This document shows, in pieces, positions 22,852 through 32,530 of a stretch of DNA of 64,000 nt (its first letter is position 1; each line of letters starts with the position of its first letter). Position numbers and translations under genes: made by a program. The DNA comes from Volvox africanus. Its lineage: Eukaryota > Chlorophyta > Chlorophyceae > Chlamydomonadales > Volvocaceae. The notes beneath the pieces are model-generated. The model saw only the letters and a list, made by a program, of their open reading frames with translations, was not told the DNA's origin and made no database searches. Location: the NCBI GenBank assembly GCA_030268105.1, contig BSDZ01000033.1:248001-312000 (forward strand), given 5' to 3'.

Positions 22852-23825
22852 GTTTGTCTAAGTCGGTGTCACTCTCCTGGGCAAAAACTCTTAACTGTTT
22901 GTCGTCCCGAGGTTCACAAAGCTAATGCCAGTCAGGTCAGCCAGTTTCTTCTTCGCCAAGCCGTGCTAACCCCTAAGCCCTCAATAATAGTTGCAAGGCA
23001 GAGCGGCTGCCAAAGGATGACGGTATGCGGACAGCTTCGCAAGGAGTCACATACAATCACACTTAGGAAATATATACTTTTGTGAGATCACAAAGCTTAG
23101 GAGGGCTCATGGTACACAAAGTACAACATCACCAGGGACATTCAGTGGGGAAACATATCTTTCCGAGCCGTAATTCGCGCCAATATGCTTGTACGGCAGC
23201 TCCAACGCTATGACAAGGTATCATACCTCCACGCACTCCACGACGTTCCGGTAAAATCTGCCCAGCCATCCAACATTCCATCACAGGCTTTCAAGATATA
23301 AGGTATTACATTTGGCCAGTATGTCTCTAGGTTGCTTAATCTTGGTTTCCAGCACCGCGCCCATCATTATTCTTACTGCAAATTCTGCCCCGGCACAGCT
23401 ACCTAAGTCCCTGACTGAAAAGTACCAGAATAGGCCCATGGTTCACAGCAGGGGCTCACAGCAGAGTGACCCCTGGTTCACAGGAACCCTAGCTAAGGCG
23501 CTTTTTTTGGACCCTCGCTTCGACATAAACCACAATTGATAGTCACATGGACCCTCGCTTCGACATAAACCACAATTGATAGTCACACCTTGAACTGTTG
23601 TTTTCAAAAGCGTCTCACAGGGTGTCGTGAGACGAGCCTTCGCGTTGGCTTGTTGCCAGGACTTGCTGTGCTGCACCATTCCTTATCACACAAAATCGTG
23701 GACGAGCAAACTCGAACGATTTCATAGCATGGTGACCAGTTGATCTGCAAGCACTGGCAGGTCACTGCTGCTTGACAACCTGAACTGTAAGGACTACATT
23801 ACCAGACACGCCAAGCCACTATACG
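22852..23825. other. region upstream of REC8, no gene recognised
   Basis: This should contain the REC8 promoter. A plus-strand open frame from about 22561 to 23085 runs antisense across REC8 exons 1 and 2. It has no recognisable motif and I do not call it a gene. Confidence 0.45.
23508..23587. repeat. 40-bp direct tandem duplication
   Basis: The unit TGGACCCTCGCTTCGACATA and its next 20 bases appear twice head to tail (23508-23547 and 23548-23587) without a difference. Confidence 0.97.
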
Positions 23826-24225
23826 TCGTAAATGTAATTCTGTGCTTGAAAAAAGGTGGTAAATGAAATTGGTTTTGTGACCCACCTGGCCGCGGAGGAG
23901 GCTGACCCGGAAGGGCAGCAGATGGGAGTACTGACGAAATGGGTCGTATAGGTGACACCTGCTTTGCAGCAACATCGGAATATAACGGGATAAGGAACCG
24001 ATGTCTGCATGAGTTAGAGAGAGGATCATGACCGCCCTCTCGTTTGCGCTGACTGTTGAGTGTCAAGCCGCATTATCATATCATACTGAAAAACGTTACG
24101 GAATATGCAGCTGCCATCACTTTGTCGCACATTGGTCTGGGTATACAATCCCCAACCGCCTCAATCAATCTCCAACACATCCAGCCACCCACCTGGGGGT
24201 ACGACGGTACGATATACAATAGCGT
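23826..24225 (-). pseudogene. decayed partial copy of the arylsulfatase 5' region
   Basis: This stretch is homologous to 9843-10145 joined to 10617-10830 of the arylsulfatase locus. Two segments are missing: about 9883-9990 (the 3' part of exon 2 with its donor) and about 10145-10617 (exon 1 and the TATA-like site). The remaining part of exon 2 carries a one-base deletion inside the codon run for C-C-P-S-R, where CCCGGGAAGG in the parent is CCCGGAAGG here on the plus strand. This shifts the frame within the active-site signature. It cannot encode a sulfatase. The direction of copying is inferred from the intact state of the other locus. Confidence 0.88.
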
Positions 24226-25214
24226 TTGCCAAAAAGATGGAAAATGCCTAAACCAAGACGAGCAAATAATAATGTCATAAACCTGTTTAGAAAGAAAGTA
24301 TGCATCATGCGAAGCTGGTGATAAAGCGTATAGCCTGAGACTTTTATGTCCATCACGCAACCCTATAAATGCTGAATACCTTATTGCTCATTACGATATG
24401 ATACATCAACTTCTGCTATTCTGATAGGAGGCATACAGCTTTTATATCTTTCCCATTCCAGACGCAGCTTGCTAACAGCACGGCGGATTAAGGCGTTTGG
24501 CGCCTAAGCGCCCTGGCTTCGGTATAATTACAAGTAATCGAATATGAGTACCCCGGAAAGCTCTGATGAATCACCGAGGATGCCTCGCAATGTGTCCGCT
24601 CCGAATGCTACGGCAACTGACACCATCGCCAAGGAAATGCCGCGGAGTAGCTCAATCAGACATTAGAAGCAGTCATGCAAGGAGAGCGTGACAACCTGAA
24701 GCGTTCAGGCAACATCAACAACTGCATGCAAAGGTAGGGTCCCTGTAATCGATAACCATTAAATTATGTGTAAGATTTTAAGTATTTGATAACAACTTTA
24801 TCCTTATCACAGCCTACTTGTCCCGGATGAACCATCTAGGTGGGGCTCAATATGCTATGCGTCCGAGTCCGCTGTGCCTCGTGGGGTAAGGAAATTCCCA
24901 TCCGCACCAGTGACAATAAAATAGCAATAATAAAAAAATATTATTATATTGATAAATTTCGGCCAACTCTCAACTGCGCCTTGATCGTCGTTTCAGTTAT
25001 TGTTTACACTTTCCAGTCAGAACCCAGCAAATCCCTGAAACTCCTTCCTGCAAGACCTTAAACTCTTGATGTCCAATTAACAGCAAGTTGTTTCACTTTG
25101 GATCACTTCCTGACAATGACACATCCTGTTAGAAGCCACTTGTTGTTTTCAAGTCTGGGTTATTTGCGCCTAAGTGCCCTAGCTTCAGTATAATTGCAAC
25201 TAATCGTATATGAA
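24226..25214. other. no gene; bounded by a pair of diverged direct repeats
   Basis: This is AT-rich sequence without motif-bearing frames. A ~49-base sequence at 24500-24548 (GCGCCTAAGCGCCCTGGCTT and on to TAATCGAATATGA) recurs with several changes at 25166-25214, immediately before the composite module. Confidence 0.6.
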
Positions 25215-26054
25215 TATAGCCGACACCGCCTCCATCGACGCAGAACCGCCACGTTCGCCACCACAGCCATCGTCGCCACCACCGCTGTAAGTATTCTGGG
25301 GTATCTACGGGTTGTGTTCATTATTGGACGTTATACTGACATTTTCGCTTTGGCCTTCGTAGGCGGAAACAACAGAGGTTCACCATTAGAATCGAAACGG
25401 GTAAGACCTTCTACGAGATCGAGTCTCGTTGGTTACACGTGTATGTAGATACGTTCGCGACCACCATCACGACAGCCACCATCGCCACCACCATCGCCAC
25501 CGCCGGCCACTATCGCCGTCGACCCGCCACCAACGCCGTCACCGCCATCACCGCCACCATCGCCATCACCGCCACCAAGCCGCCATCGACACCGCCGAAT
25601 GTAGGTAGAAAGGGAGGGAGGGACGGTGGGAGGGAGATTGGGTGGGCGAGGGAGAAGGACGGAGGGAGGGAGGGAGAGAGGCCACCGTTCCCACCATCGC
25701 CACTACCGCTGCCGCCGCAACTACCGCCAGGAAGGAGACCGACGCCAAGATAGCCGACACCGCCTCCATCGACGCAGAACTGCCACGTCCGCCACCACAC
25801 CAAACGGGTAAGACCTTGTACGAGATCGAGTCTCGTTGGTTACACGTGTATGTAGATACTTGTCCGACTGAGGGAATACTTGCAGGGATGTATCGCTCCA
25901 GAGTGGTGAATCACCCTTCCCCTTGGTTGTGAGTATATACTGCTACTGACATCTTCCGATTTGGCTTTTGAAGGCGGACAGAACATAGCTTCACCAGTCA
26001 AATTACCCGCCGACCTCCCTCCCTCCCTCCCTCCCGTGTGCCCTCCCTTCCTCC
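25215..26054. repeat. composite dispersed repeat module, copy B
   Basis: This matches the blocks of 531-1262: the CCGCCTCCATCGACGCAG block, GTAAGTATTCTGGGG at about 25288, GCGGAAACAACAGAGG at about 25363, GGGAATACTTGCAGG at about 25872 and GCGGACAGAACATAGC at about 25972. It also has an extra (CACCATCGC)n-like segment at 25447-25580 and a GGGAGG-rich stretch at 25608-25680. It leads straight into the large minisatellite, as copy A does after its own array. Confidence 0.8.
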
Positions 26055-29000
26055 CTCGCCCCCCGCCCGTTGTCGGCGATGATGGTGGTGCTTTGTCGGC
26101 GGCGGTGGTGGTGGTGGCGGTGGGGTTCGTGGAGCCGTCGGTGGAAAGGTAAGTATCGGTTCCCTACCCCACTTCGCTCCCGGTCTCACTCCCTCCCTCC
26201 CGTGTGCCCACCCTTCCTCCCTCCCTTCCCCGTTGTCGGCGATGATGGTGGTGCTTTGTCGGCGGCGGTGGCGGTGGTGGCGGTGGGGTTCGTGGAGCCG
26301 TCGGTGGAAAGGTAAGTATCGGTTCCCTACCCCACTTCACTCCCGGTCTCACTCCTTCCCTCCCGTGTGCCCTCCCTTCCTCCCTCGCTTCCCCGTTGTT
26401 GGCGATGATGGTGGTGCTTTGTCGGCGGCGGTGGTGGTGGCGGTGGGGTTCGTGGAGCCGTCGGTGGAAAGGTAAGTATCGGTTCCCTACCCCACTTCGC
26501 TCCCGGTCTCACTCCCTCCCTCCCGTGTGCCCTCCCTTCTTCCCTCCCTTCCCCGTTGTCGGCGATGATGGTGGTGCTTTGTCGGCGGCGGCGGTGGTGG
26601 TGGCGGTGGGGTTCGTGGAGCCGTCGGTGGAATAGTAAGTATCGGTTCCCTACCCCACTTCGCTCCCGGTCTCACTCCCTCCCTCCCGTGTGCCCACCCT
26701 TCCTCCCTCCCTTCCCCGTTGTCGGCGATGATGGTGGTGCTTTGTCGGCGGCGGTGGCGGTGGTGGCGGTGGGGTTCGTGGAGCCGTCGGTGGAAAGGTA
26801 AGTATCGGTTCCCTACCCCACTTCGCTCCCGGTCTCACTCCCTCCCTCCCGTGTGCCCTCCCTTCTTCCCTCCCTTCCCCGTTGTCGGCGATGATGGTGG
26901 TGCTTTGTCGGCGGCGGTGGCGATGGTGGCGGTGGGGTTCGTGGAGCCGTCGGTGGAAAGGTAAGTATCGGTTCCCTACCCCACTTCGCTCCCGGTCTCA
27001 CTCCCTCCCTCCCGTGTGCCCTCCCTTCTTCCCTCCCTTCCCCGTTGTCGGCGATGATGGTGGTGCTTTGTCGGCGGCGGTGGCGGTGGTGGCGGTGGGG
27101 TTCGTGGAGCCGTCGGTGGAAAGGTAAGTATCGGTTCCCTACCCCACTTCGCTCCCGGTCTCACTCCCTCCCTCCCGTGTGCCCTCCCTTCTTCCCTCCC
27201 TTCCCCGTTGTCGGCGATGATGGTGGTGCTTTGTCGGCGGCGGTGGTGGTGGCGGTGGGGTTCGTGGAGCCGTCGGTGGAATGGTAAGTATCGGTTCCCT
27301 ACCCCACTTCCCTCCCGGTCTCACTCCCTCCCTCCCGTGTGCCCTCCCTTCCTCCCTCCCTTCCCCGTTGTCGGCGATGATGGTGGTGCTTTGTCGGCGG
27401 CGGTGGTGGTGGCGGTGGGGTTCGTGGAGCCGTCGGTGGAAAGGTAAGTATCGGTTCCCTACCCCACTTCACTCCCGGTCTCACTTCCTTCCTCCCGTGT
27501 GCCCTCCCTTCCTCCCTCCCTTCCCCGTTGTCGGCGATGATGGTGGTGCTTTGTCGGCGGTGGCGGTGGTGGCGGTGGGGTTCGTGGAGCCGTCGGTGGA
27601 AAGGTAAGTATCGGTTCCCTACCCCACTTCCCTCCCGGTCTCACTCCCTCCCTCCCGTGTGCCCTCCCTTCCTCCCTCCCTTCCCCGTTGTCGGCGATGA
27701 TGGTGGTGCTTTGTCGGCGGCGGTGGTGGTGGCGGTGGGGTTCGTGGAGCCGTCGGTGGAAAGGTAAGTATCGGTTCCCTACCCCACTTCGCTCCCGGTC
27801 TCACTTCCTCATTCCCGTGTGCCCTCCCTTCCTCCCTCCCTTCCCCGTTGTCGGCGATGATGGTGGTGCTTTGTCGGCGGCGGTGGTGGTGGCGGTGGGG
27901 TTCGTGGAGCCGTCGGTGGAAAGGTAAGTATCGGTTCCCTACCCCACTTCGCTCCCGGTCTCACTCCCTCCCTCCCGTGTGCCCTCCCTTCCTCCCTCCC
28001 TTCCCCGTTGTCGGCGATGATGGTGGTGCTTTGTCGGCGGCGGTGGCGGTGGTGGCGGTGGGGTTCGTGGAGCCGTCGGTGAAAGGTAAGTATCGGTTCC
28101 CTACCCCACTTCCCTCCCGGTCTCACTCCCTCCCTCCCGTGTGCCCTCCCTTCCTCCCTCCCTTCCCCGTTGTCGGCGATGATGGTGGTGCTTTGTCGGC
28201 GGCGGTGGCGGTGGTGGCGGTGGGGTTCGTGGAGCCGTCGGTGGAAAGGTAAGTATCGGTTCCCTACCCCACTTCGCTCCCGGTCTCACTCCCTCCCTCC
28301 CGTGTGCCCTCCCTTCTTCCCTCCCTTCCCCGTTGTCGGCGATGATGGTGGTGCTTTGTCGGCGGCGGTGGCGATGGTGGCGGTGGGGTTCGTGGAGCCG
28401 TCGGTGGAAAGGTAAGTATCGGTTCCCTACCCCACTTCGCTCCCGGTCTCACTCCCTCCCTCCCGTGTGCCCTCCCTTCCTCCCTCCCTTCCCCGTTGTC
28501 GGCGATGATGGTGGTGCTTTGTCGGCGGCGGTGGTGGTGGCGGTGGGGTTCGTGGAGCCGTCGGTGGAAAGGTAAGTATCGGTTCCCTACCCCACTTCGC
28601 TCCCGGTCTCACTCCCTCCCTCCCGTGTGCCCACCCTTCCTCCCTCCCTTCCCCGTTGTCGGCGATGATGGTGGTGCTTTGTCGGCGGCGGTGGCGGTGG
28701 TGGCGGTGGGGTTCGTGGAGCCGTCGGTGGAAAGGTAAGTATCGGTTCCCTACCCCACTTCGCTCCCGGTCTCACTCCCTCCCTCCCGTGTGCCCACCCT
28801 TCCTCCCTCCCTTCCCCGTTGTCGGCGATGATGGTGGTGCTTTGTCGGCGGCGGTGGTGGTGGCGGTGGGGTTCGTGGAGCCGTCGGTGGAAAGGTAAGT
28901 ATCGGTTCCCTACCCCACTTCACTCCCGGTCTCACTCCCTCCCTCCCGTGTGCCCTCCCTTCCTCCCTCCCTTCCCCGTTGTCGGCGATGATGGTGGTGC

Positions 29001-29940
29001 TTTGTCGGCGGCGGTGGTGGTGGCGGTGGGGTTCGTGGAGCCGTCGGTGGAAAGGTAAGTATCGGTTCCCTACCCCACTTCGCTCCCGGTCTCACTCCCT
29101 CCCTCCCGTGTGCCCTCCCTTCCTCCCTCCCTTCCCCGTTGTCGGCGATGATGGTGGTGCTTTGTCGGCGGCGGTGGCGGTGGTGGCGGTGGGGTTCGTG
29201 GAGCCGTCGGTGAAAGGTAAGTATCGGTTCCCTACCCAACTTCCCTCCCGGTCTCACTCCCTCCCTCCCGTGTGCCCTCCCTTCCTCCCTCCCTTCCCCG
29301 TTGTCGGTGATGATGGTGGTGCTTTGTCGGCGGCGGTGGTGGTGGCGGTGGGGTTCGTGGAGCCGTCGGTGGAAAGGTAAGTATCGGTTCCCTACCCCAC
29401 TTCGCTCCCGGTCTCACTCCCTCCCTCCCGTGTGCCCTCCCTTTCTCCCTCCCTTCCCCGTTGTCGGCGATGATGGTGGTGCTTTGTCGGCGGCGGTGGT
29501 GGTGGCGGTGGGGTTCGTGGAGCCGTCGGTGGAAAGGTAAGTATCGGTTCCCTACCCCACTTCCCTCCCGGTCTCACTCCCTCCCTCCCGTGTGCCCTCC
29601 CTTCCTCCCTCCCTTCCCCGTTGTCGGCGATGATGGTGGTGCTTTGTCGGCGGCGGTGGCGGTGGTGGCGGTGGGGTTCGTGGAGCCGTCGGTGGAAAGG
29701 TAAGTATCGGTTCCCTACCCCACTTCGCTCCCGGTCTCACTCCCTCCCTCTTGTGTGCCCACCCTGCCTCCCTCCCTTCCCCGTTGTCAGCGATGATGGT
29801 GGTGCTTTGTCGGCGGCGGTGGCGGTGGTGGCGGTGGGGTTTGTGGAGCCGTCGGTGGAAAGGTAAGTATCGGTTCCCTACCCCACTTCGCTCCCCGTCT
29901 CACTCTCTACCTCTTGTGTGCCCACCCTTCCTCCCTTCCT
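26055..29940. repeat. large minisatellite, about 24 units of 160 or 163 bp
   Basis: Units begin with GGTAAGTATCGGTTCCCTAC, seen at about 26148 and then every 160-163 bp to 29862. The two lengths differ by one triplet in the GGTGGTGG stretch. One unit has GTAAGT preceded by AATA (about 26632), and two units lack one G before AAAGG (about 28080 and 29213). The plus strand is C/T-rich in the first half and G/T-rich in the second, so both strands contain clustered G-runs. Neither unit length is a multiple of three. The repeated frames rich in Pro, His and Trp on both strands are a by-product of the array. Confidence 0.97.
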
Positions 29941-31037
29941 TCTGTTGTACGTGGGTTCAATCACCGTTTACATTTATGAAGGCCGCAATGCATTCAGATA
30001 TCATGAAGCATAATACAATCATATTAGCATGATATACTCGAGTATATCTAGCTAATCAGGCATGTCGCATCATCATTCACGACATCGTGCTGTCGGTCAA
30101 CATGTTTGACTAGAGGCTGATAATTAATGCGCGACCTATCCATTGGCATATTATATCACGTTATAATACTTTGAATAGTATTACCTCATCTGTGTCATAA
30201 ACCATACGCGTATGCAAGAATGTGAGGATCGTGATGGTTGGGTCGGCAACCGAATATCGATATTCGGACCTTTGCATATTGCATGCGTTGCATCCAATAA
30301 TATCACGAATGACACGATATTTAGAGCAGTCTTACCAAGGTACTCACACTTGAGATCGTAATCCAGTGAGACCTGTACTGCACATCGGTATGGTGACGTG
30401 ATAGGTGCGAGGACGGCCGCCTAGAGACCGAAGTCGGCGCAACGCTAACTTTGGACCAAGTATTCGAGTACTTAACTCTATTCGATACGCATACATACGA
30501 TAATCATTTACATTCGGCCTGAGCTATTCTAGCATTCCATCTGCAGCCGAGTGATGAACATTGCCCACGGGGTCTGATGGCAGACTGTAATTCTGTAACT
30601 GAAGAACATTGTAAGTTGAATCTTTCCTTGCTATTGAGTCTTCCGCTGTCTACTATTCGCATTGGCTTGCCCTGCTGTTCGTAAGCTTGGTACGCACGCA
30701 GCTAACACCTAGACGTGCAGAGCTAATACATGATTGAAGAAGGAAGGATACAACAAACATTGCCCACGGGGTCTGATGGCAGACTGTAATTCTGTAACTG
30801 AAGAACATTGTAAGTTGAATCTTTCCTTGCTATTGAGTCTTCCGCTGTCTACTATTCGCATTGGCTTGCCTTGCTGTTCTACTACTGAAATAAAGGACAA
30901 CCTAACGGACTATATCGCTTATCTCCTTGGTCTACTTGGGAGCTCTGTCGGTACGCGAATAGTCACAAATTCCTCTTACGTTACGTTGCTCTCAGGTTTA
31001 TAGTAAATTCCTGTTTGCCCGAATAAGCTCGTGCTTC
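29941..31037 (+). mobile_element. possible 5' region of a degenerate retroelement
   Basis: This is AT-rich sequence between the minisatellite and the gag frame, so it is a candidate for LTR and leader. It contains a 124-bp direct duplication. I could not find matching LTRs, a primer-binding site or a target-site duplication. The assignment rests only on its position before gag. Confidence 0.35.
30557..30879. repeat. 124-bp direct duplication, copies 30557-30680 and 30756-30879
   Basis: Both copies run from ACATTGCCCACGGGGTCTGA to TTGCTGTTC or CTGCTGTTC, nearly identical, separated by 75 bp that contain GCTTGGTACGCACGCAGC. They may be a leader duplication of the element that carries gag. Confidence 0.93.
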
Positions 31038-31901
31038 ATGTCGGGACACGAAGATAGTTCCTATCTGGGCACCGCCAGCCAGCCCGATGGCGGCCTCGCT
31101 ACTAGAACTGCTTTTGCTGATCCCGATACCGTTGGGACTCGTCTTATGTCTGATCCTACCGTCCTTCAGACCCCTTCGCATTTGATTGTACCACTGTCGG
31201 CAGCGGCTACAACAAGTGAGGGAGTCGGAGTACAACAGGCCCCGGTAACACCCGCGGTTCAAGAACCCGTCGGAATACCGGAGGTAATGAAGTTGACTAT
31301 CCCCGTGCCTAAGCTCAATATTTCCGCTGACGAAAAGGCAAAGAATTCAGGACATAGCGTCGCGGATTGGACACGGGCTTACGTTCGTGATGCTAGGCAG
31401 TATTTGCAAGCGGTGCACGGCAGGGGATGCGACTCCATTAAATGCCTGTTTGTCGGGAATACCCTCGAGGGTGTTGCCAAGGACTGGTATGATGAATGGA
31501 CAACCGCTAGGGGCAAGTATACGTTTGATAACTTGATCGATGCTCTCCTCGCTCGCTTTGCTACGGAAGTTCGCTCGGGTGGCAACAAGGCTCGTAAGAC
31601 TCAGGCACAAGGCACGTACCACATGCGTCCACATGAAACTGTTCCTGCTTATCAGTCCCGCTTCGAGGCGCTGATAACACCTATCGTTAACTTTCCTGAA
31701 GAGGATCGTATCTTTTGGTTCCATCGCGGTCTTACTGAATCCCTTGCACGATGGTGCGCCACTGACCTTAGCGGAATTCCTTTCCAATCTTATGATGCCT
31801 TGGTAGCTTTTGCTAGAGGTACAGAAGTTAGACATTTGGCGGGCAAGGACGTTAAACAATTTAACCCTCGCGTTCAGGCAGATAAGAAACTATGCAACTA
31901 A
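31038..31901 (+). CDS. retrotransposon Gag-like protein, orphan
   Basis: An intronless 287-codon frame. The central part resembles the Ty3/Gypsy-type gag domain: AKDWYDEW at about residue 148, a phenylalanine-rich helix with LIDALLARF, then ETVPAYQSRFEALI and EEDRIFWFHRGLTESL. Such proteins form the capsid of LTR retrotransposon particles. The N-terminal ~75 residues are unstructured and rich in Ser, Thr and Pro. The frame stops at TAA before any zinc knuckle, and no protease, reverse transcriptase or integrase follows in the next 600 bases. The element is therefore truncated or decayed. It is intronless and less GC-rich than the neighbouring cellular exons, as expected for an insertion. Confidence 0.72.
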   Translation: MSGHEDSSYLGTASQPDGGLATRTAFADPDTVGTRLMSDPTVLQTPSHLIVPLSAAATTSEGVGVQQAPVTPAVQEPVGIPEVMKLTIPVPKLNISADEKAKNSGHSVADWTRAYVRDARQYLQAVHGRGCDSIKCLFVGNTLEGVAKDWYDEWTTARGKYTFDNLIDALLARFATEVRSGGNKARKTQAQGTYHMRPHETVPAYQSRFEALITPIVNFPEEDRIFWFHRGLTESLARWCATDLSGIPFQSYDALVAFARGTEVRHLAGKDVKQFNPRVQADKKLCN

Positions 31902-32530
31902 AACTATATCAGGTCTATGACAGCTAAGTGACTAAATGCTAGGCACAAATACCATGTGTGCAGTTGGGAGTCTCACTGACTATGAATACCACTTGATGAA
32001 GTCCGACTGCCCACCAGCTGTTTAAACCTCCACAGCCCCTCCACTGCATGAAGCCTTAGGTACGATAAAAAGAACACAGAATATCACATACAAAACTGGG
32101 GGTGCCCGAAAACAAACATGTACATGAGAAAGCTAACCAAACCTGCAAACCCCAGCCTAACATCACGCCTAAGCCGCAGCAGCCACCTGCAAGCCACCAC
32201 ACCGACATCTCTCACGAGAGCCCTAACATACGTAATGTAAAGTGCCGCGCTATTCAGCCAGTCACCGCCCCTTGGTGCTACTACGGCCATGGTCACGGTC
32301 ACCATCAGGCCTCAGAGCCTTTAGTTCCGCTCTAGGTGTCTTGAGTCCCTCTTTTCTTAATAACCACGTCACCGTCGATTAAGGGTGCAGTGTTTAACAA
32401 CGCTAAGCATCACGACTTGGCAAACAAAATCGATGGCTCGAGATGACCATCTAGCAATCCGGCTAGCTAGCAAGGAGGGTAGTAGGTACATATCAGTGCG
32501 TGCACTTCCTGCAAAACCGCCCCAGCTCGA
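31902..32530 (+). mobile_element. possible decayed gag tail, no gene
   Basis: A plus-strand frame at 32102-32335 contains WCYYGHGHGHHQASEP, which has the spacing of a C-x2-C-x4-H-x4-C knuckle with two of the three cysteines replaced. This fits a decayed downstream part of gag but is weak evidence. Nothing else is recognisable. Confidence 0.25.

Noticed and set aside
22561..23085. Plus-strand frame of about 175 codons antisense to REC8 exons 1 and 2
   Set aside because: No recognisable motif. The opposite strand encodes the diagnostic REC8 N terminus with matching splice sites, so this is most likely a shadow frame.
26070..29866. Repeated open frames on both strands with Pro-, His- and Trp-rich products
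   Set aside because: They are translations of the ~160-bp minisatellite. The unit length is not a multiple of three, so no long frame exists, and there is no domain or splice structure to support a protein.
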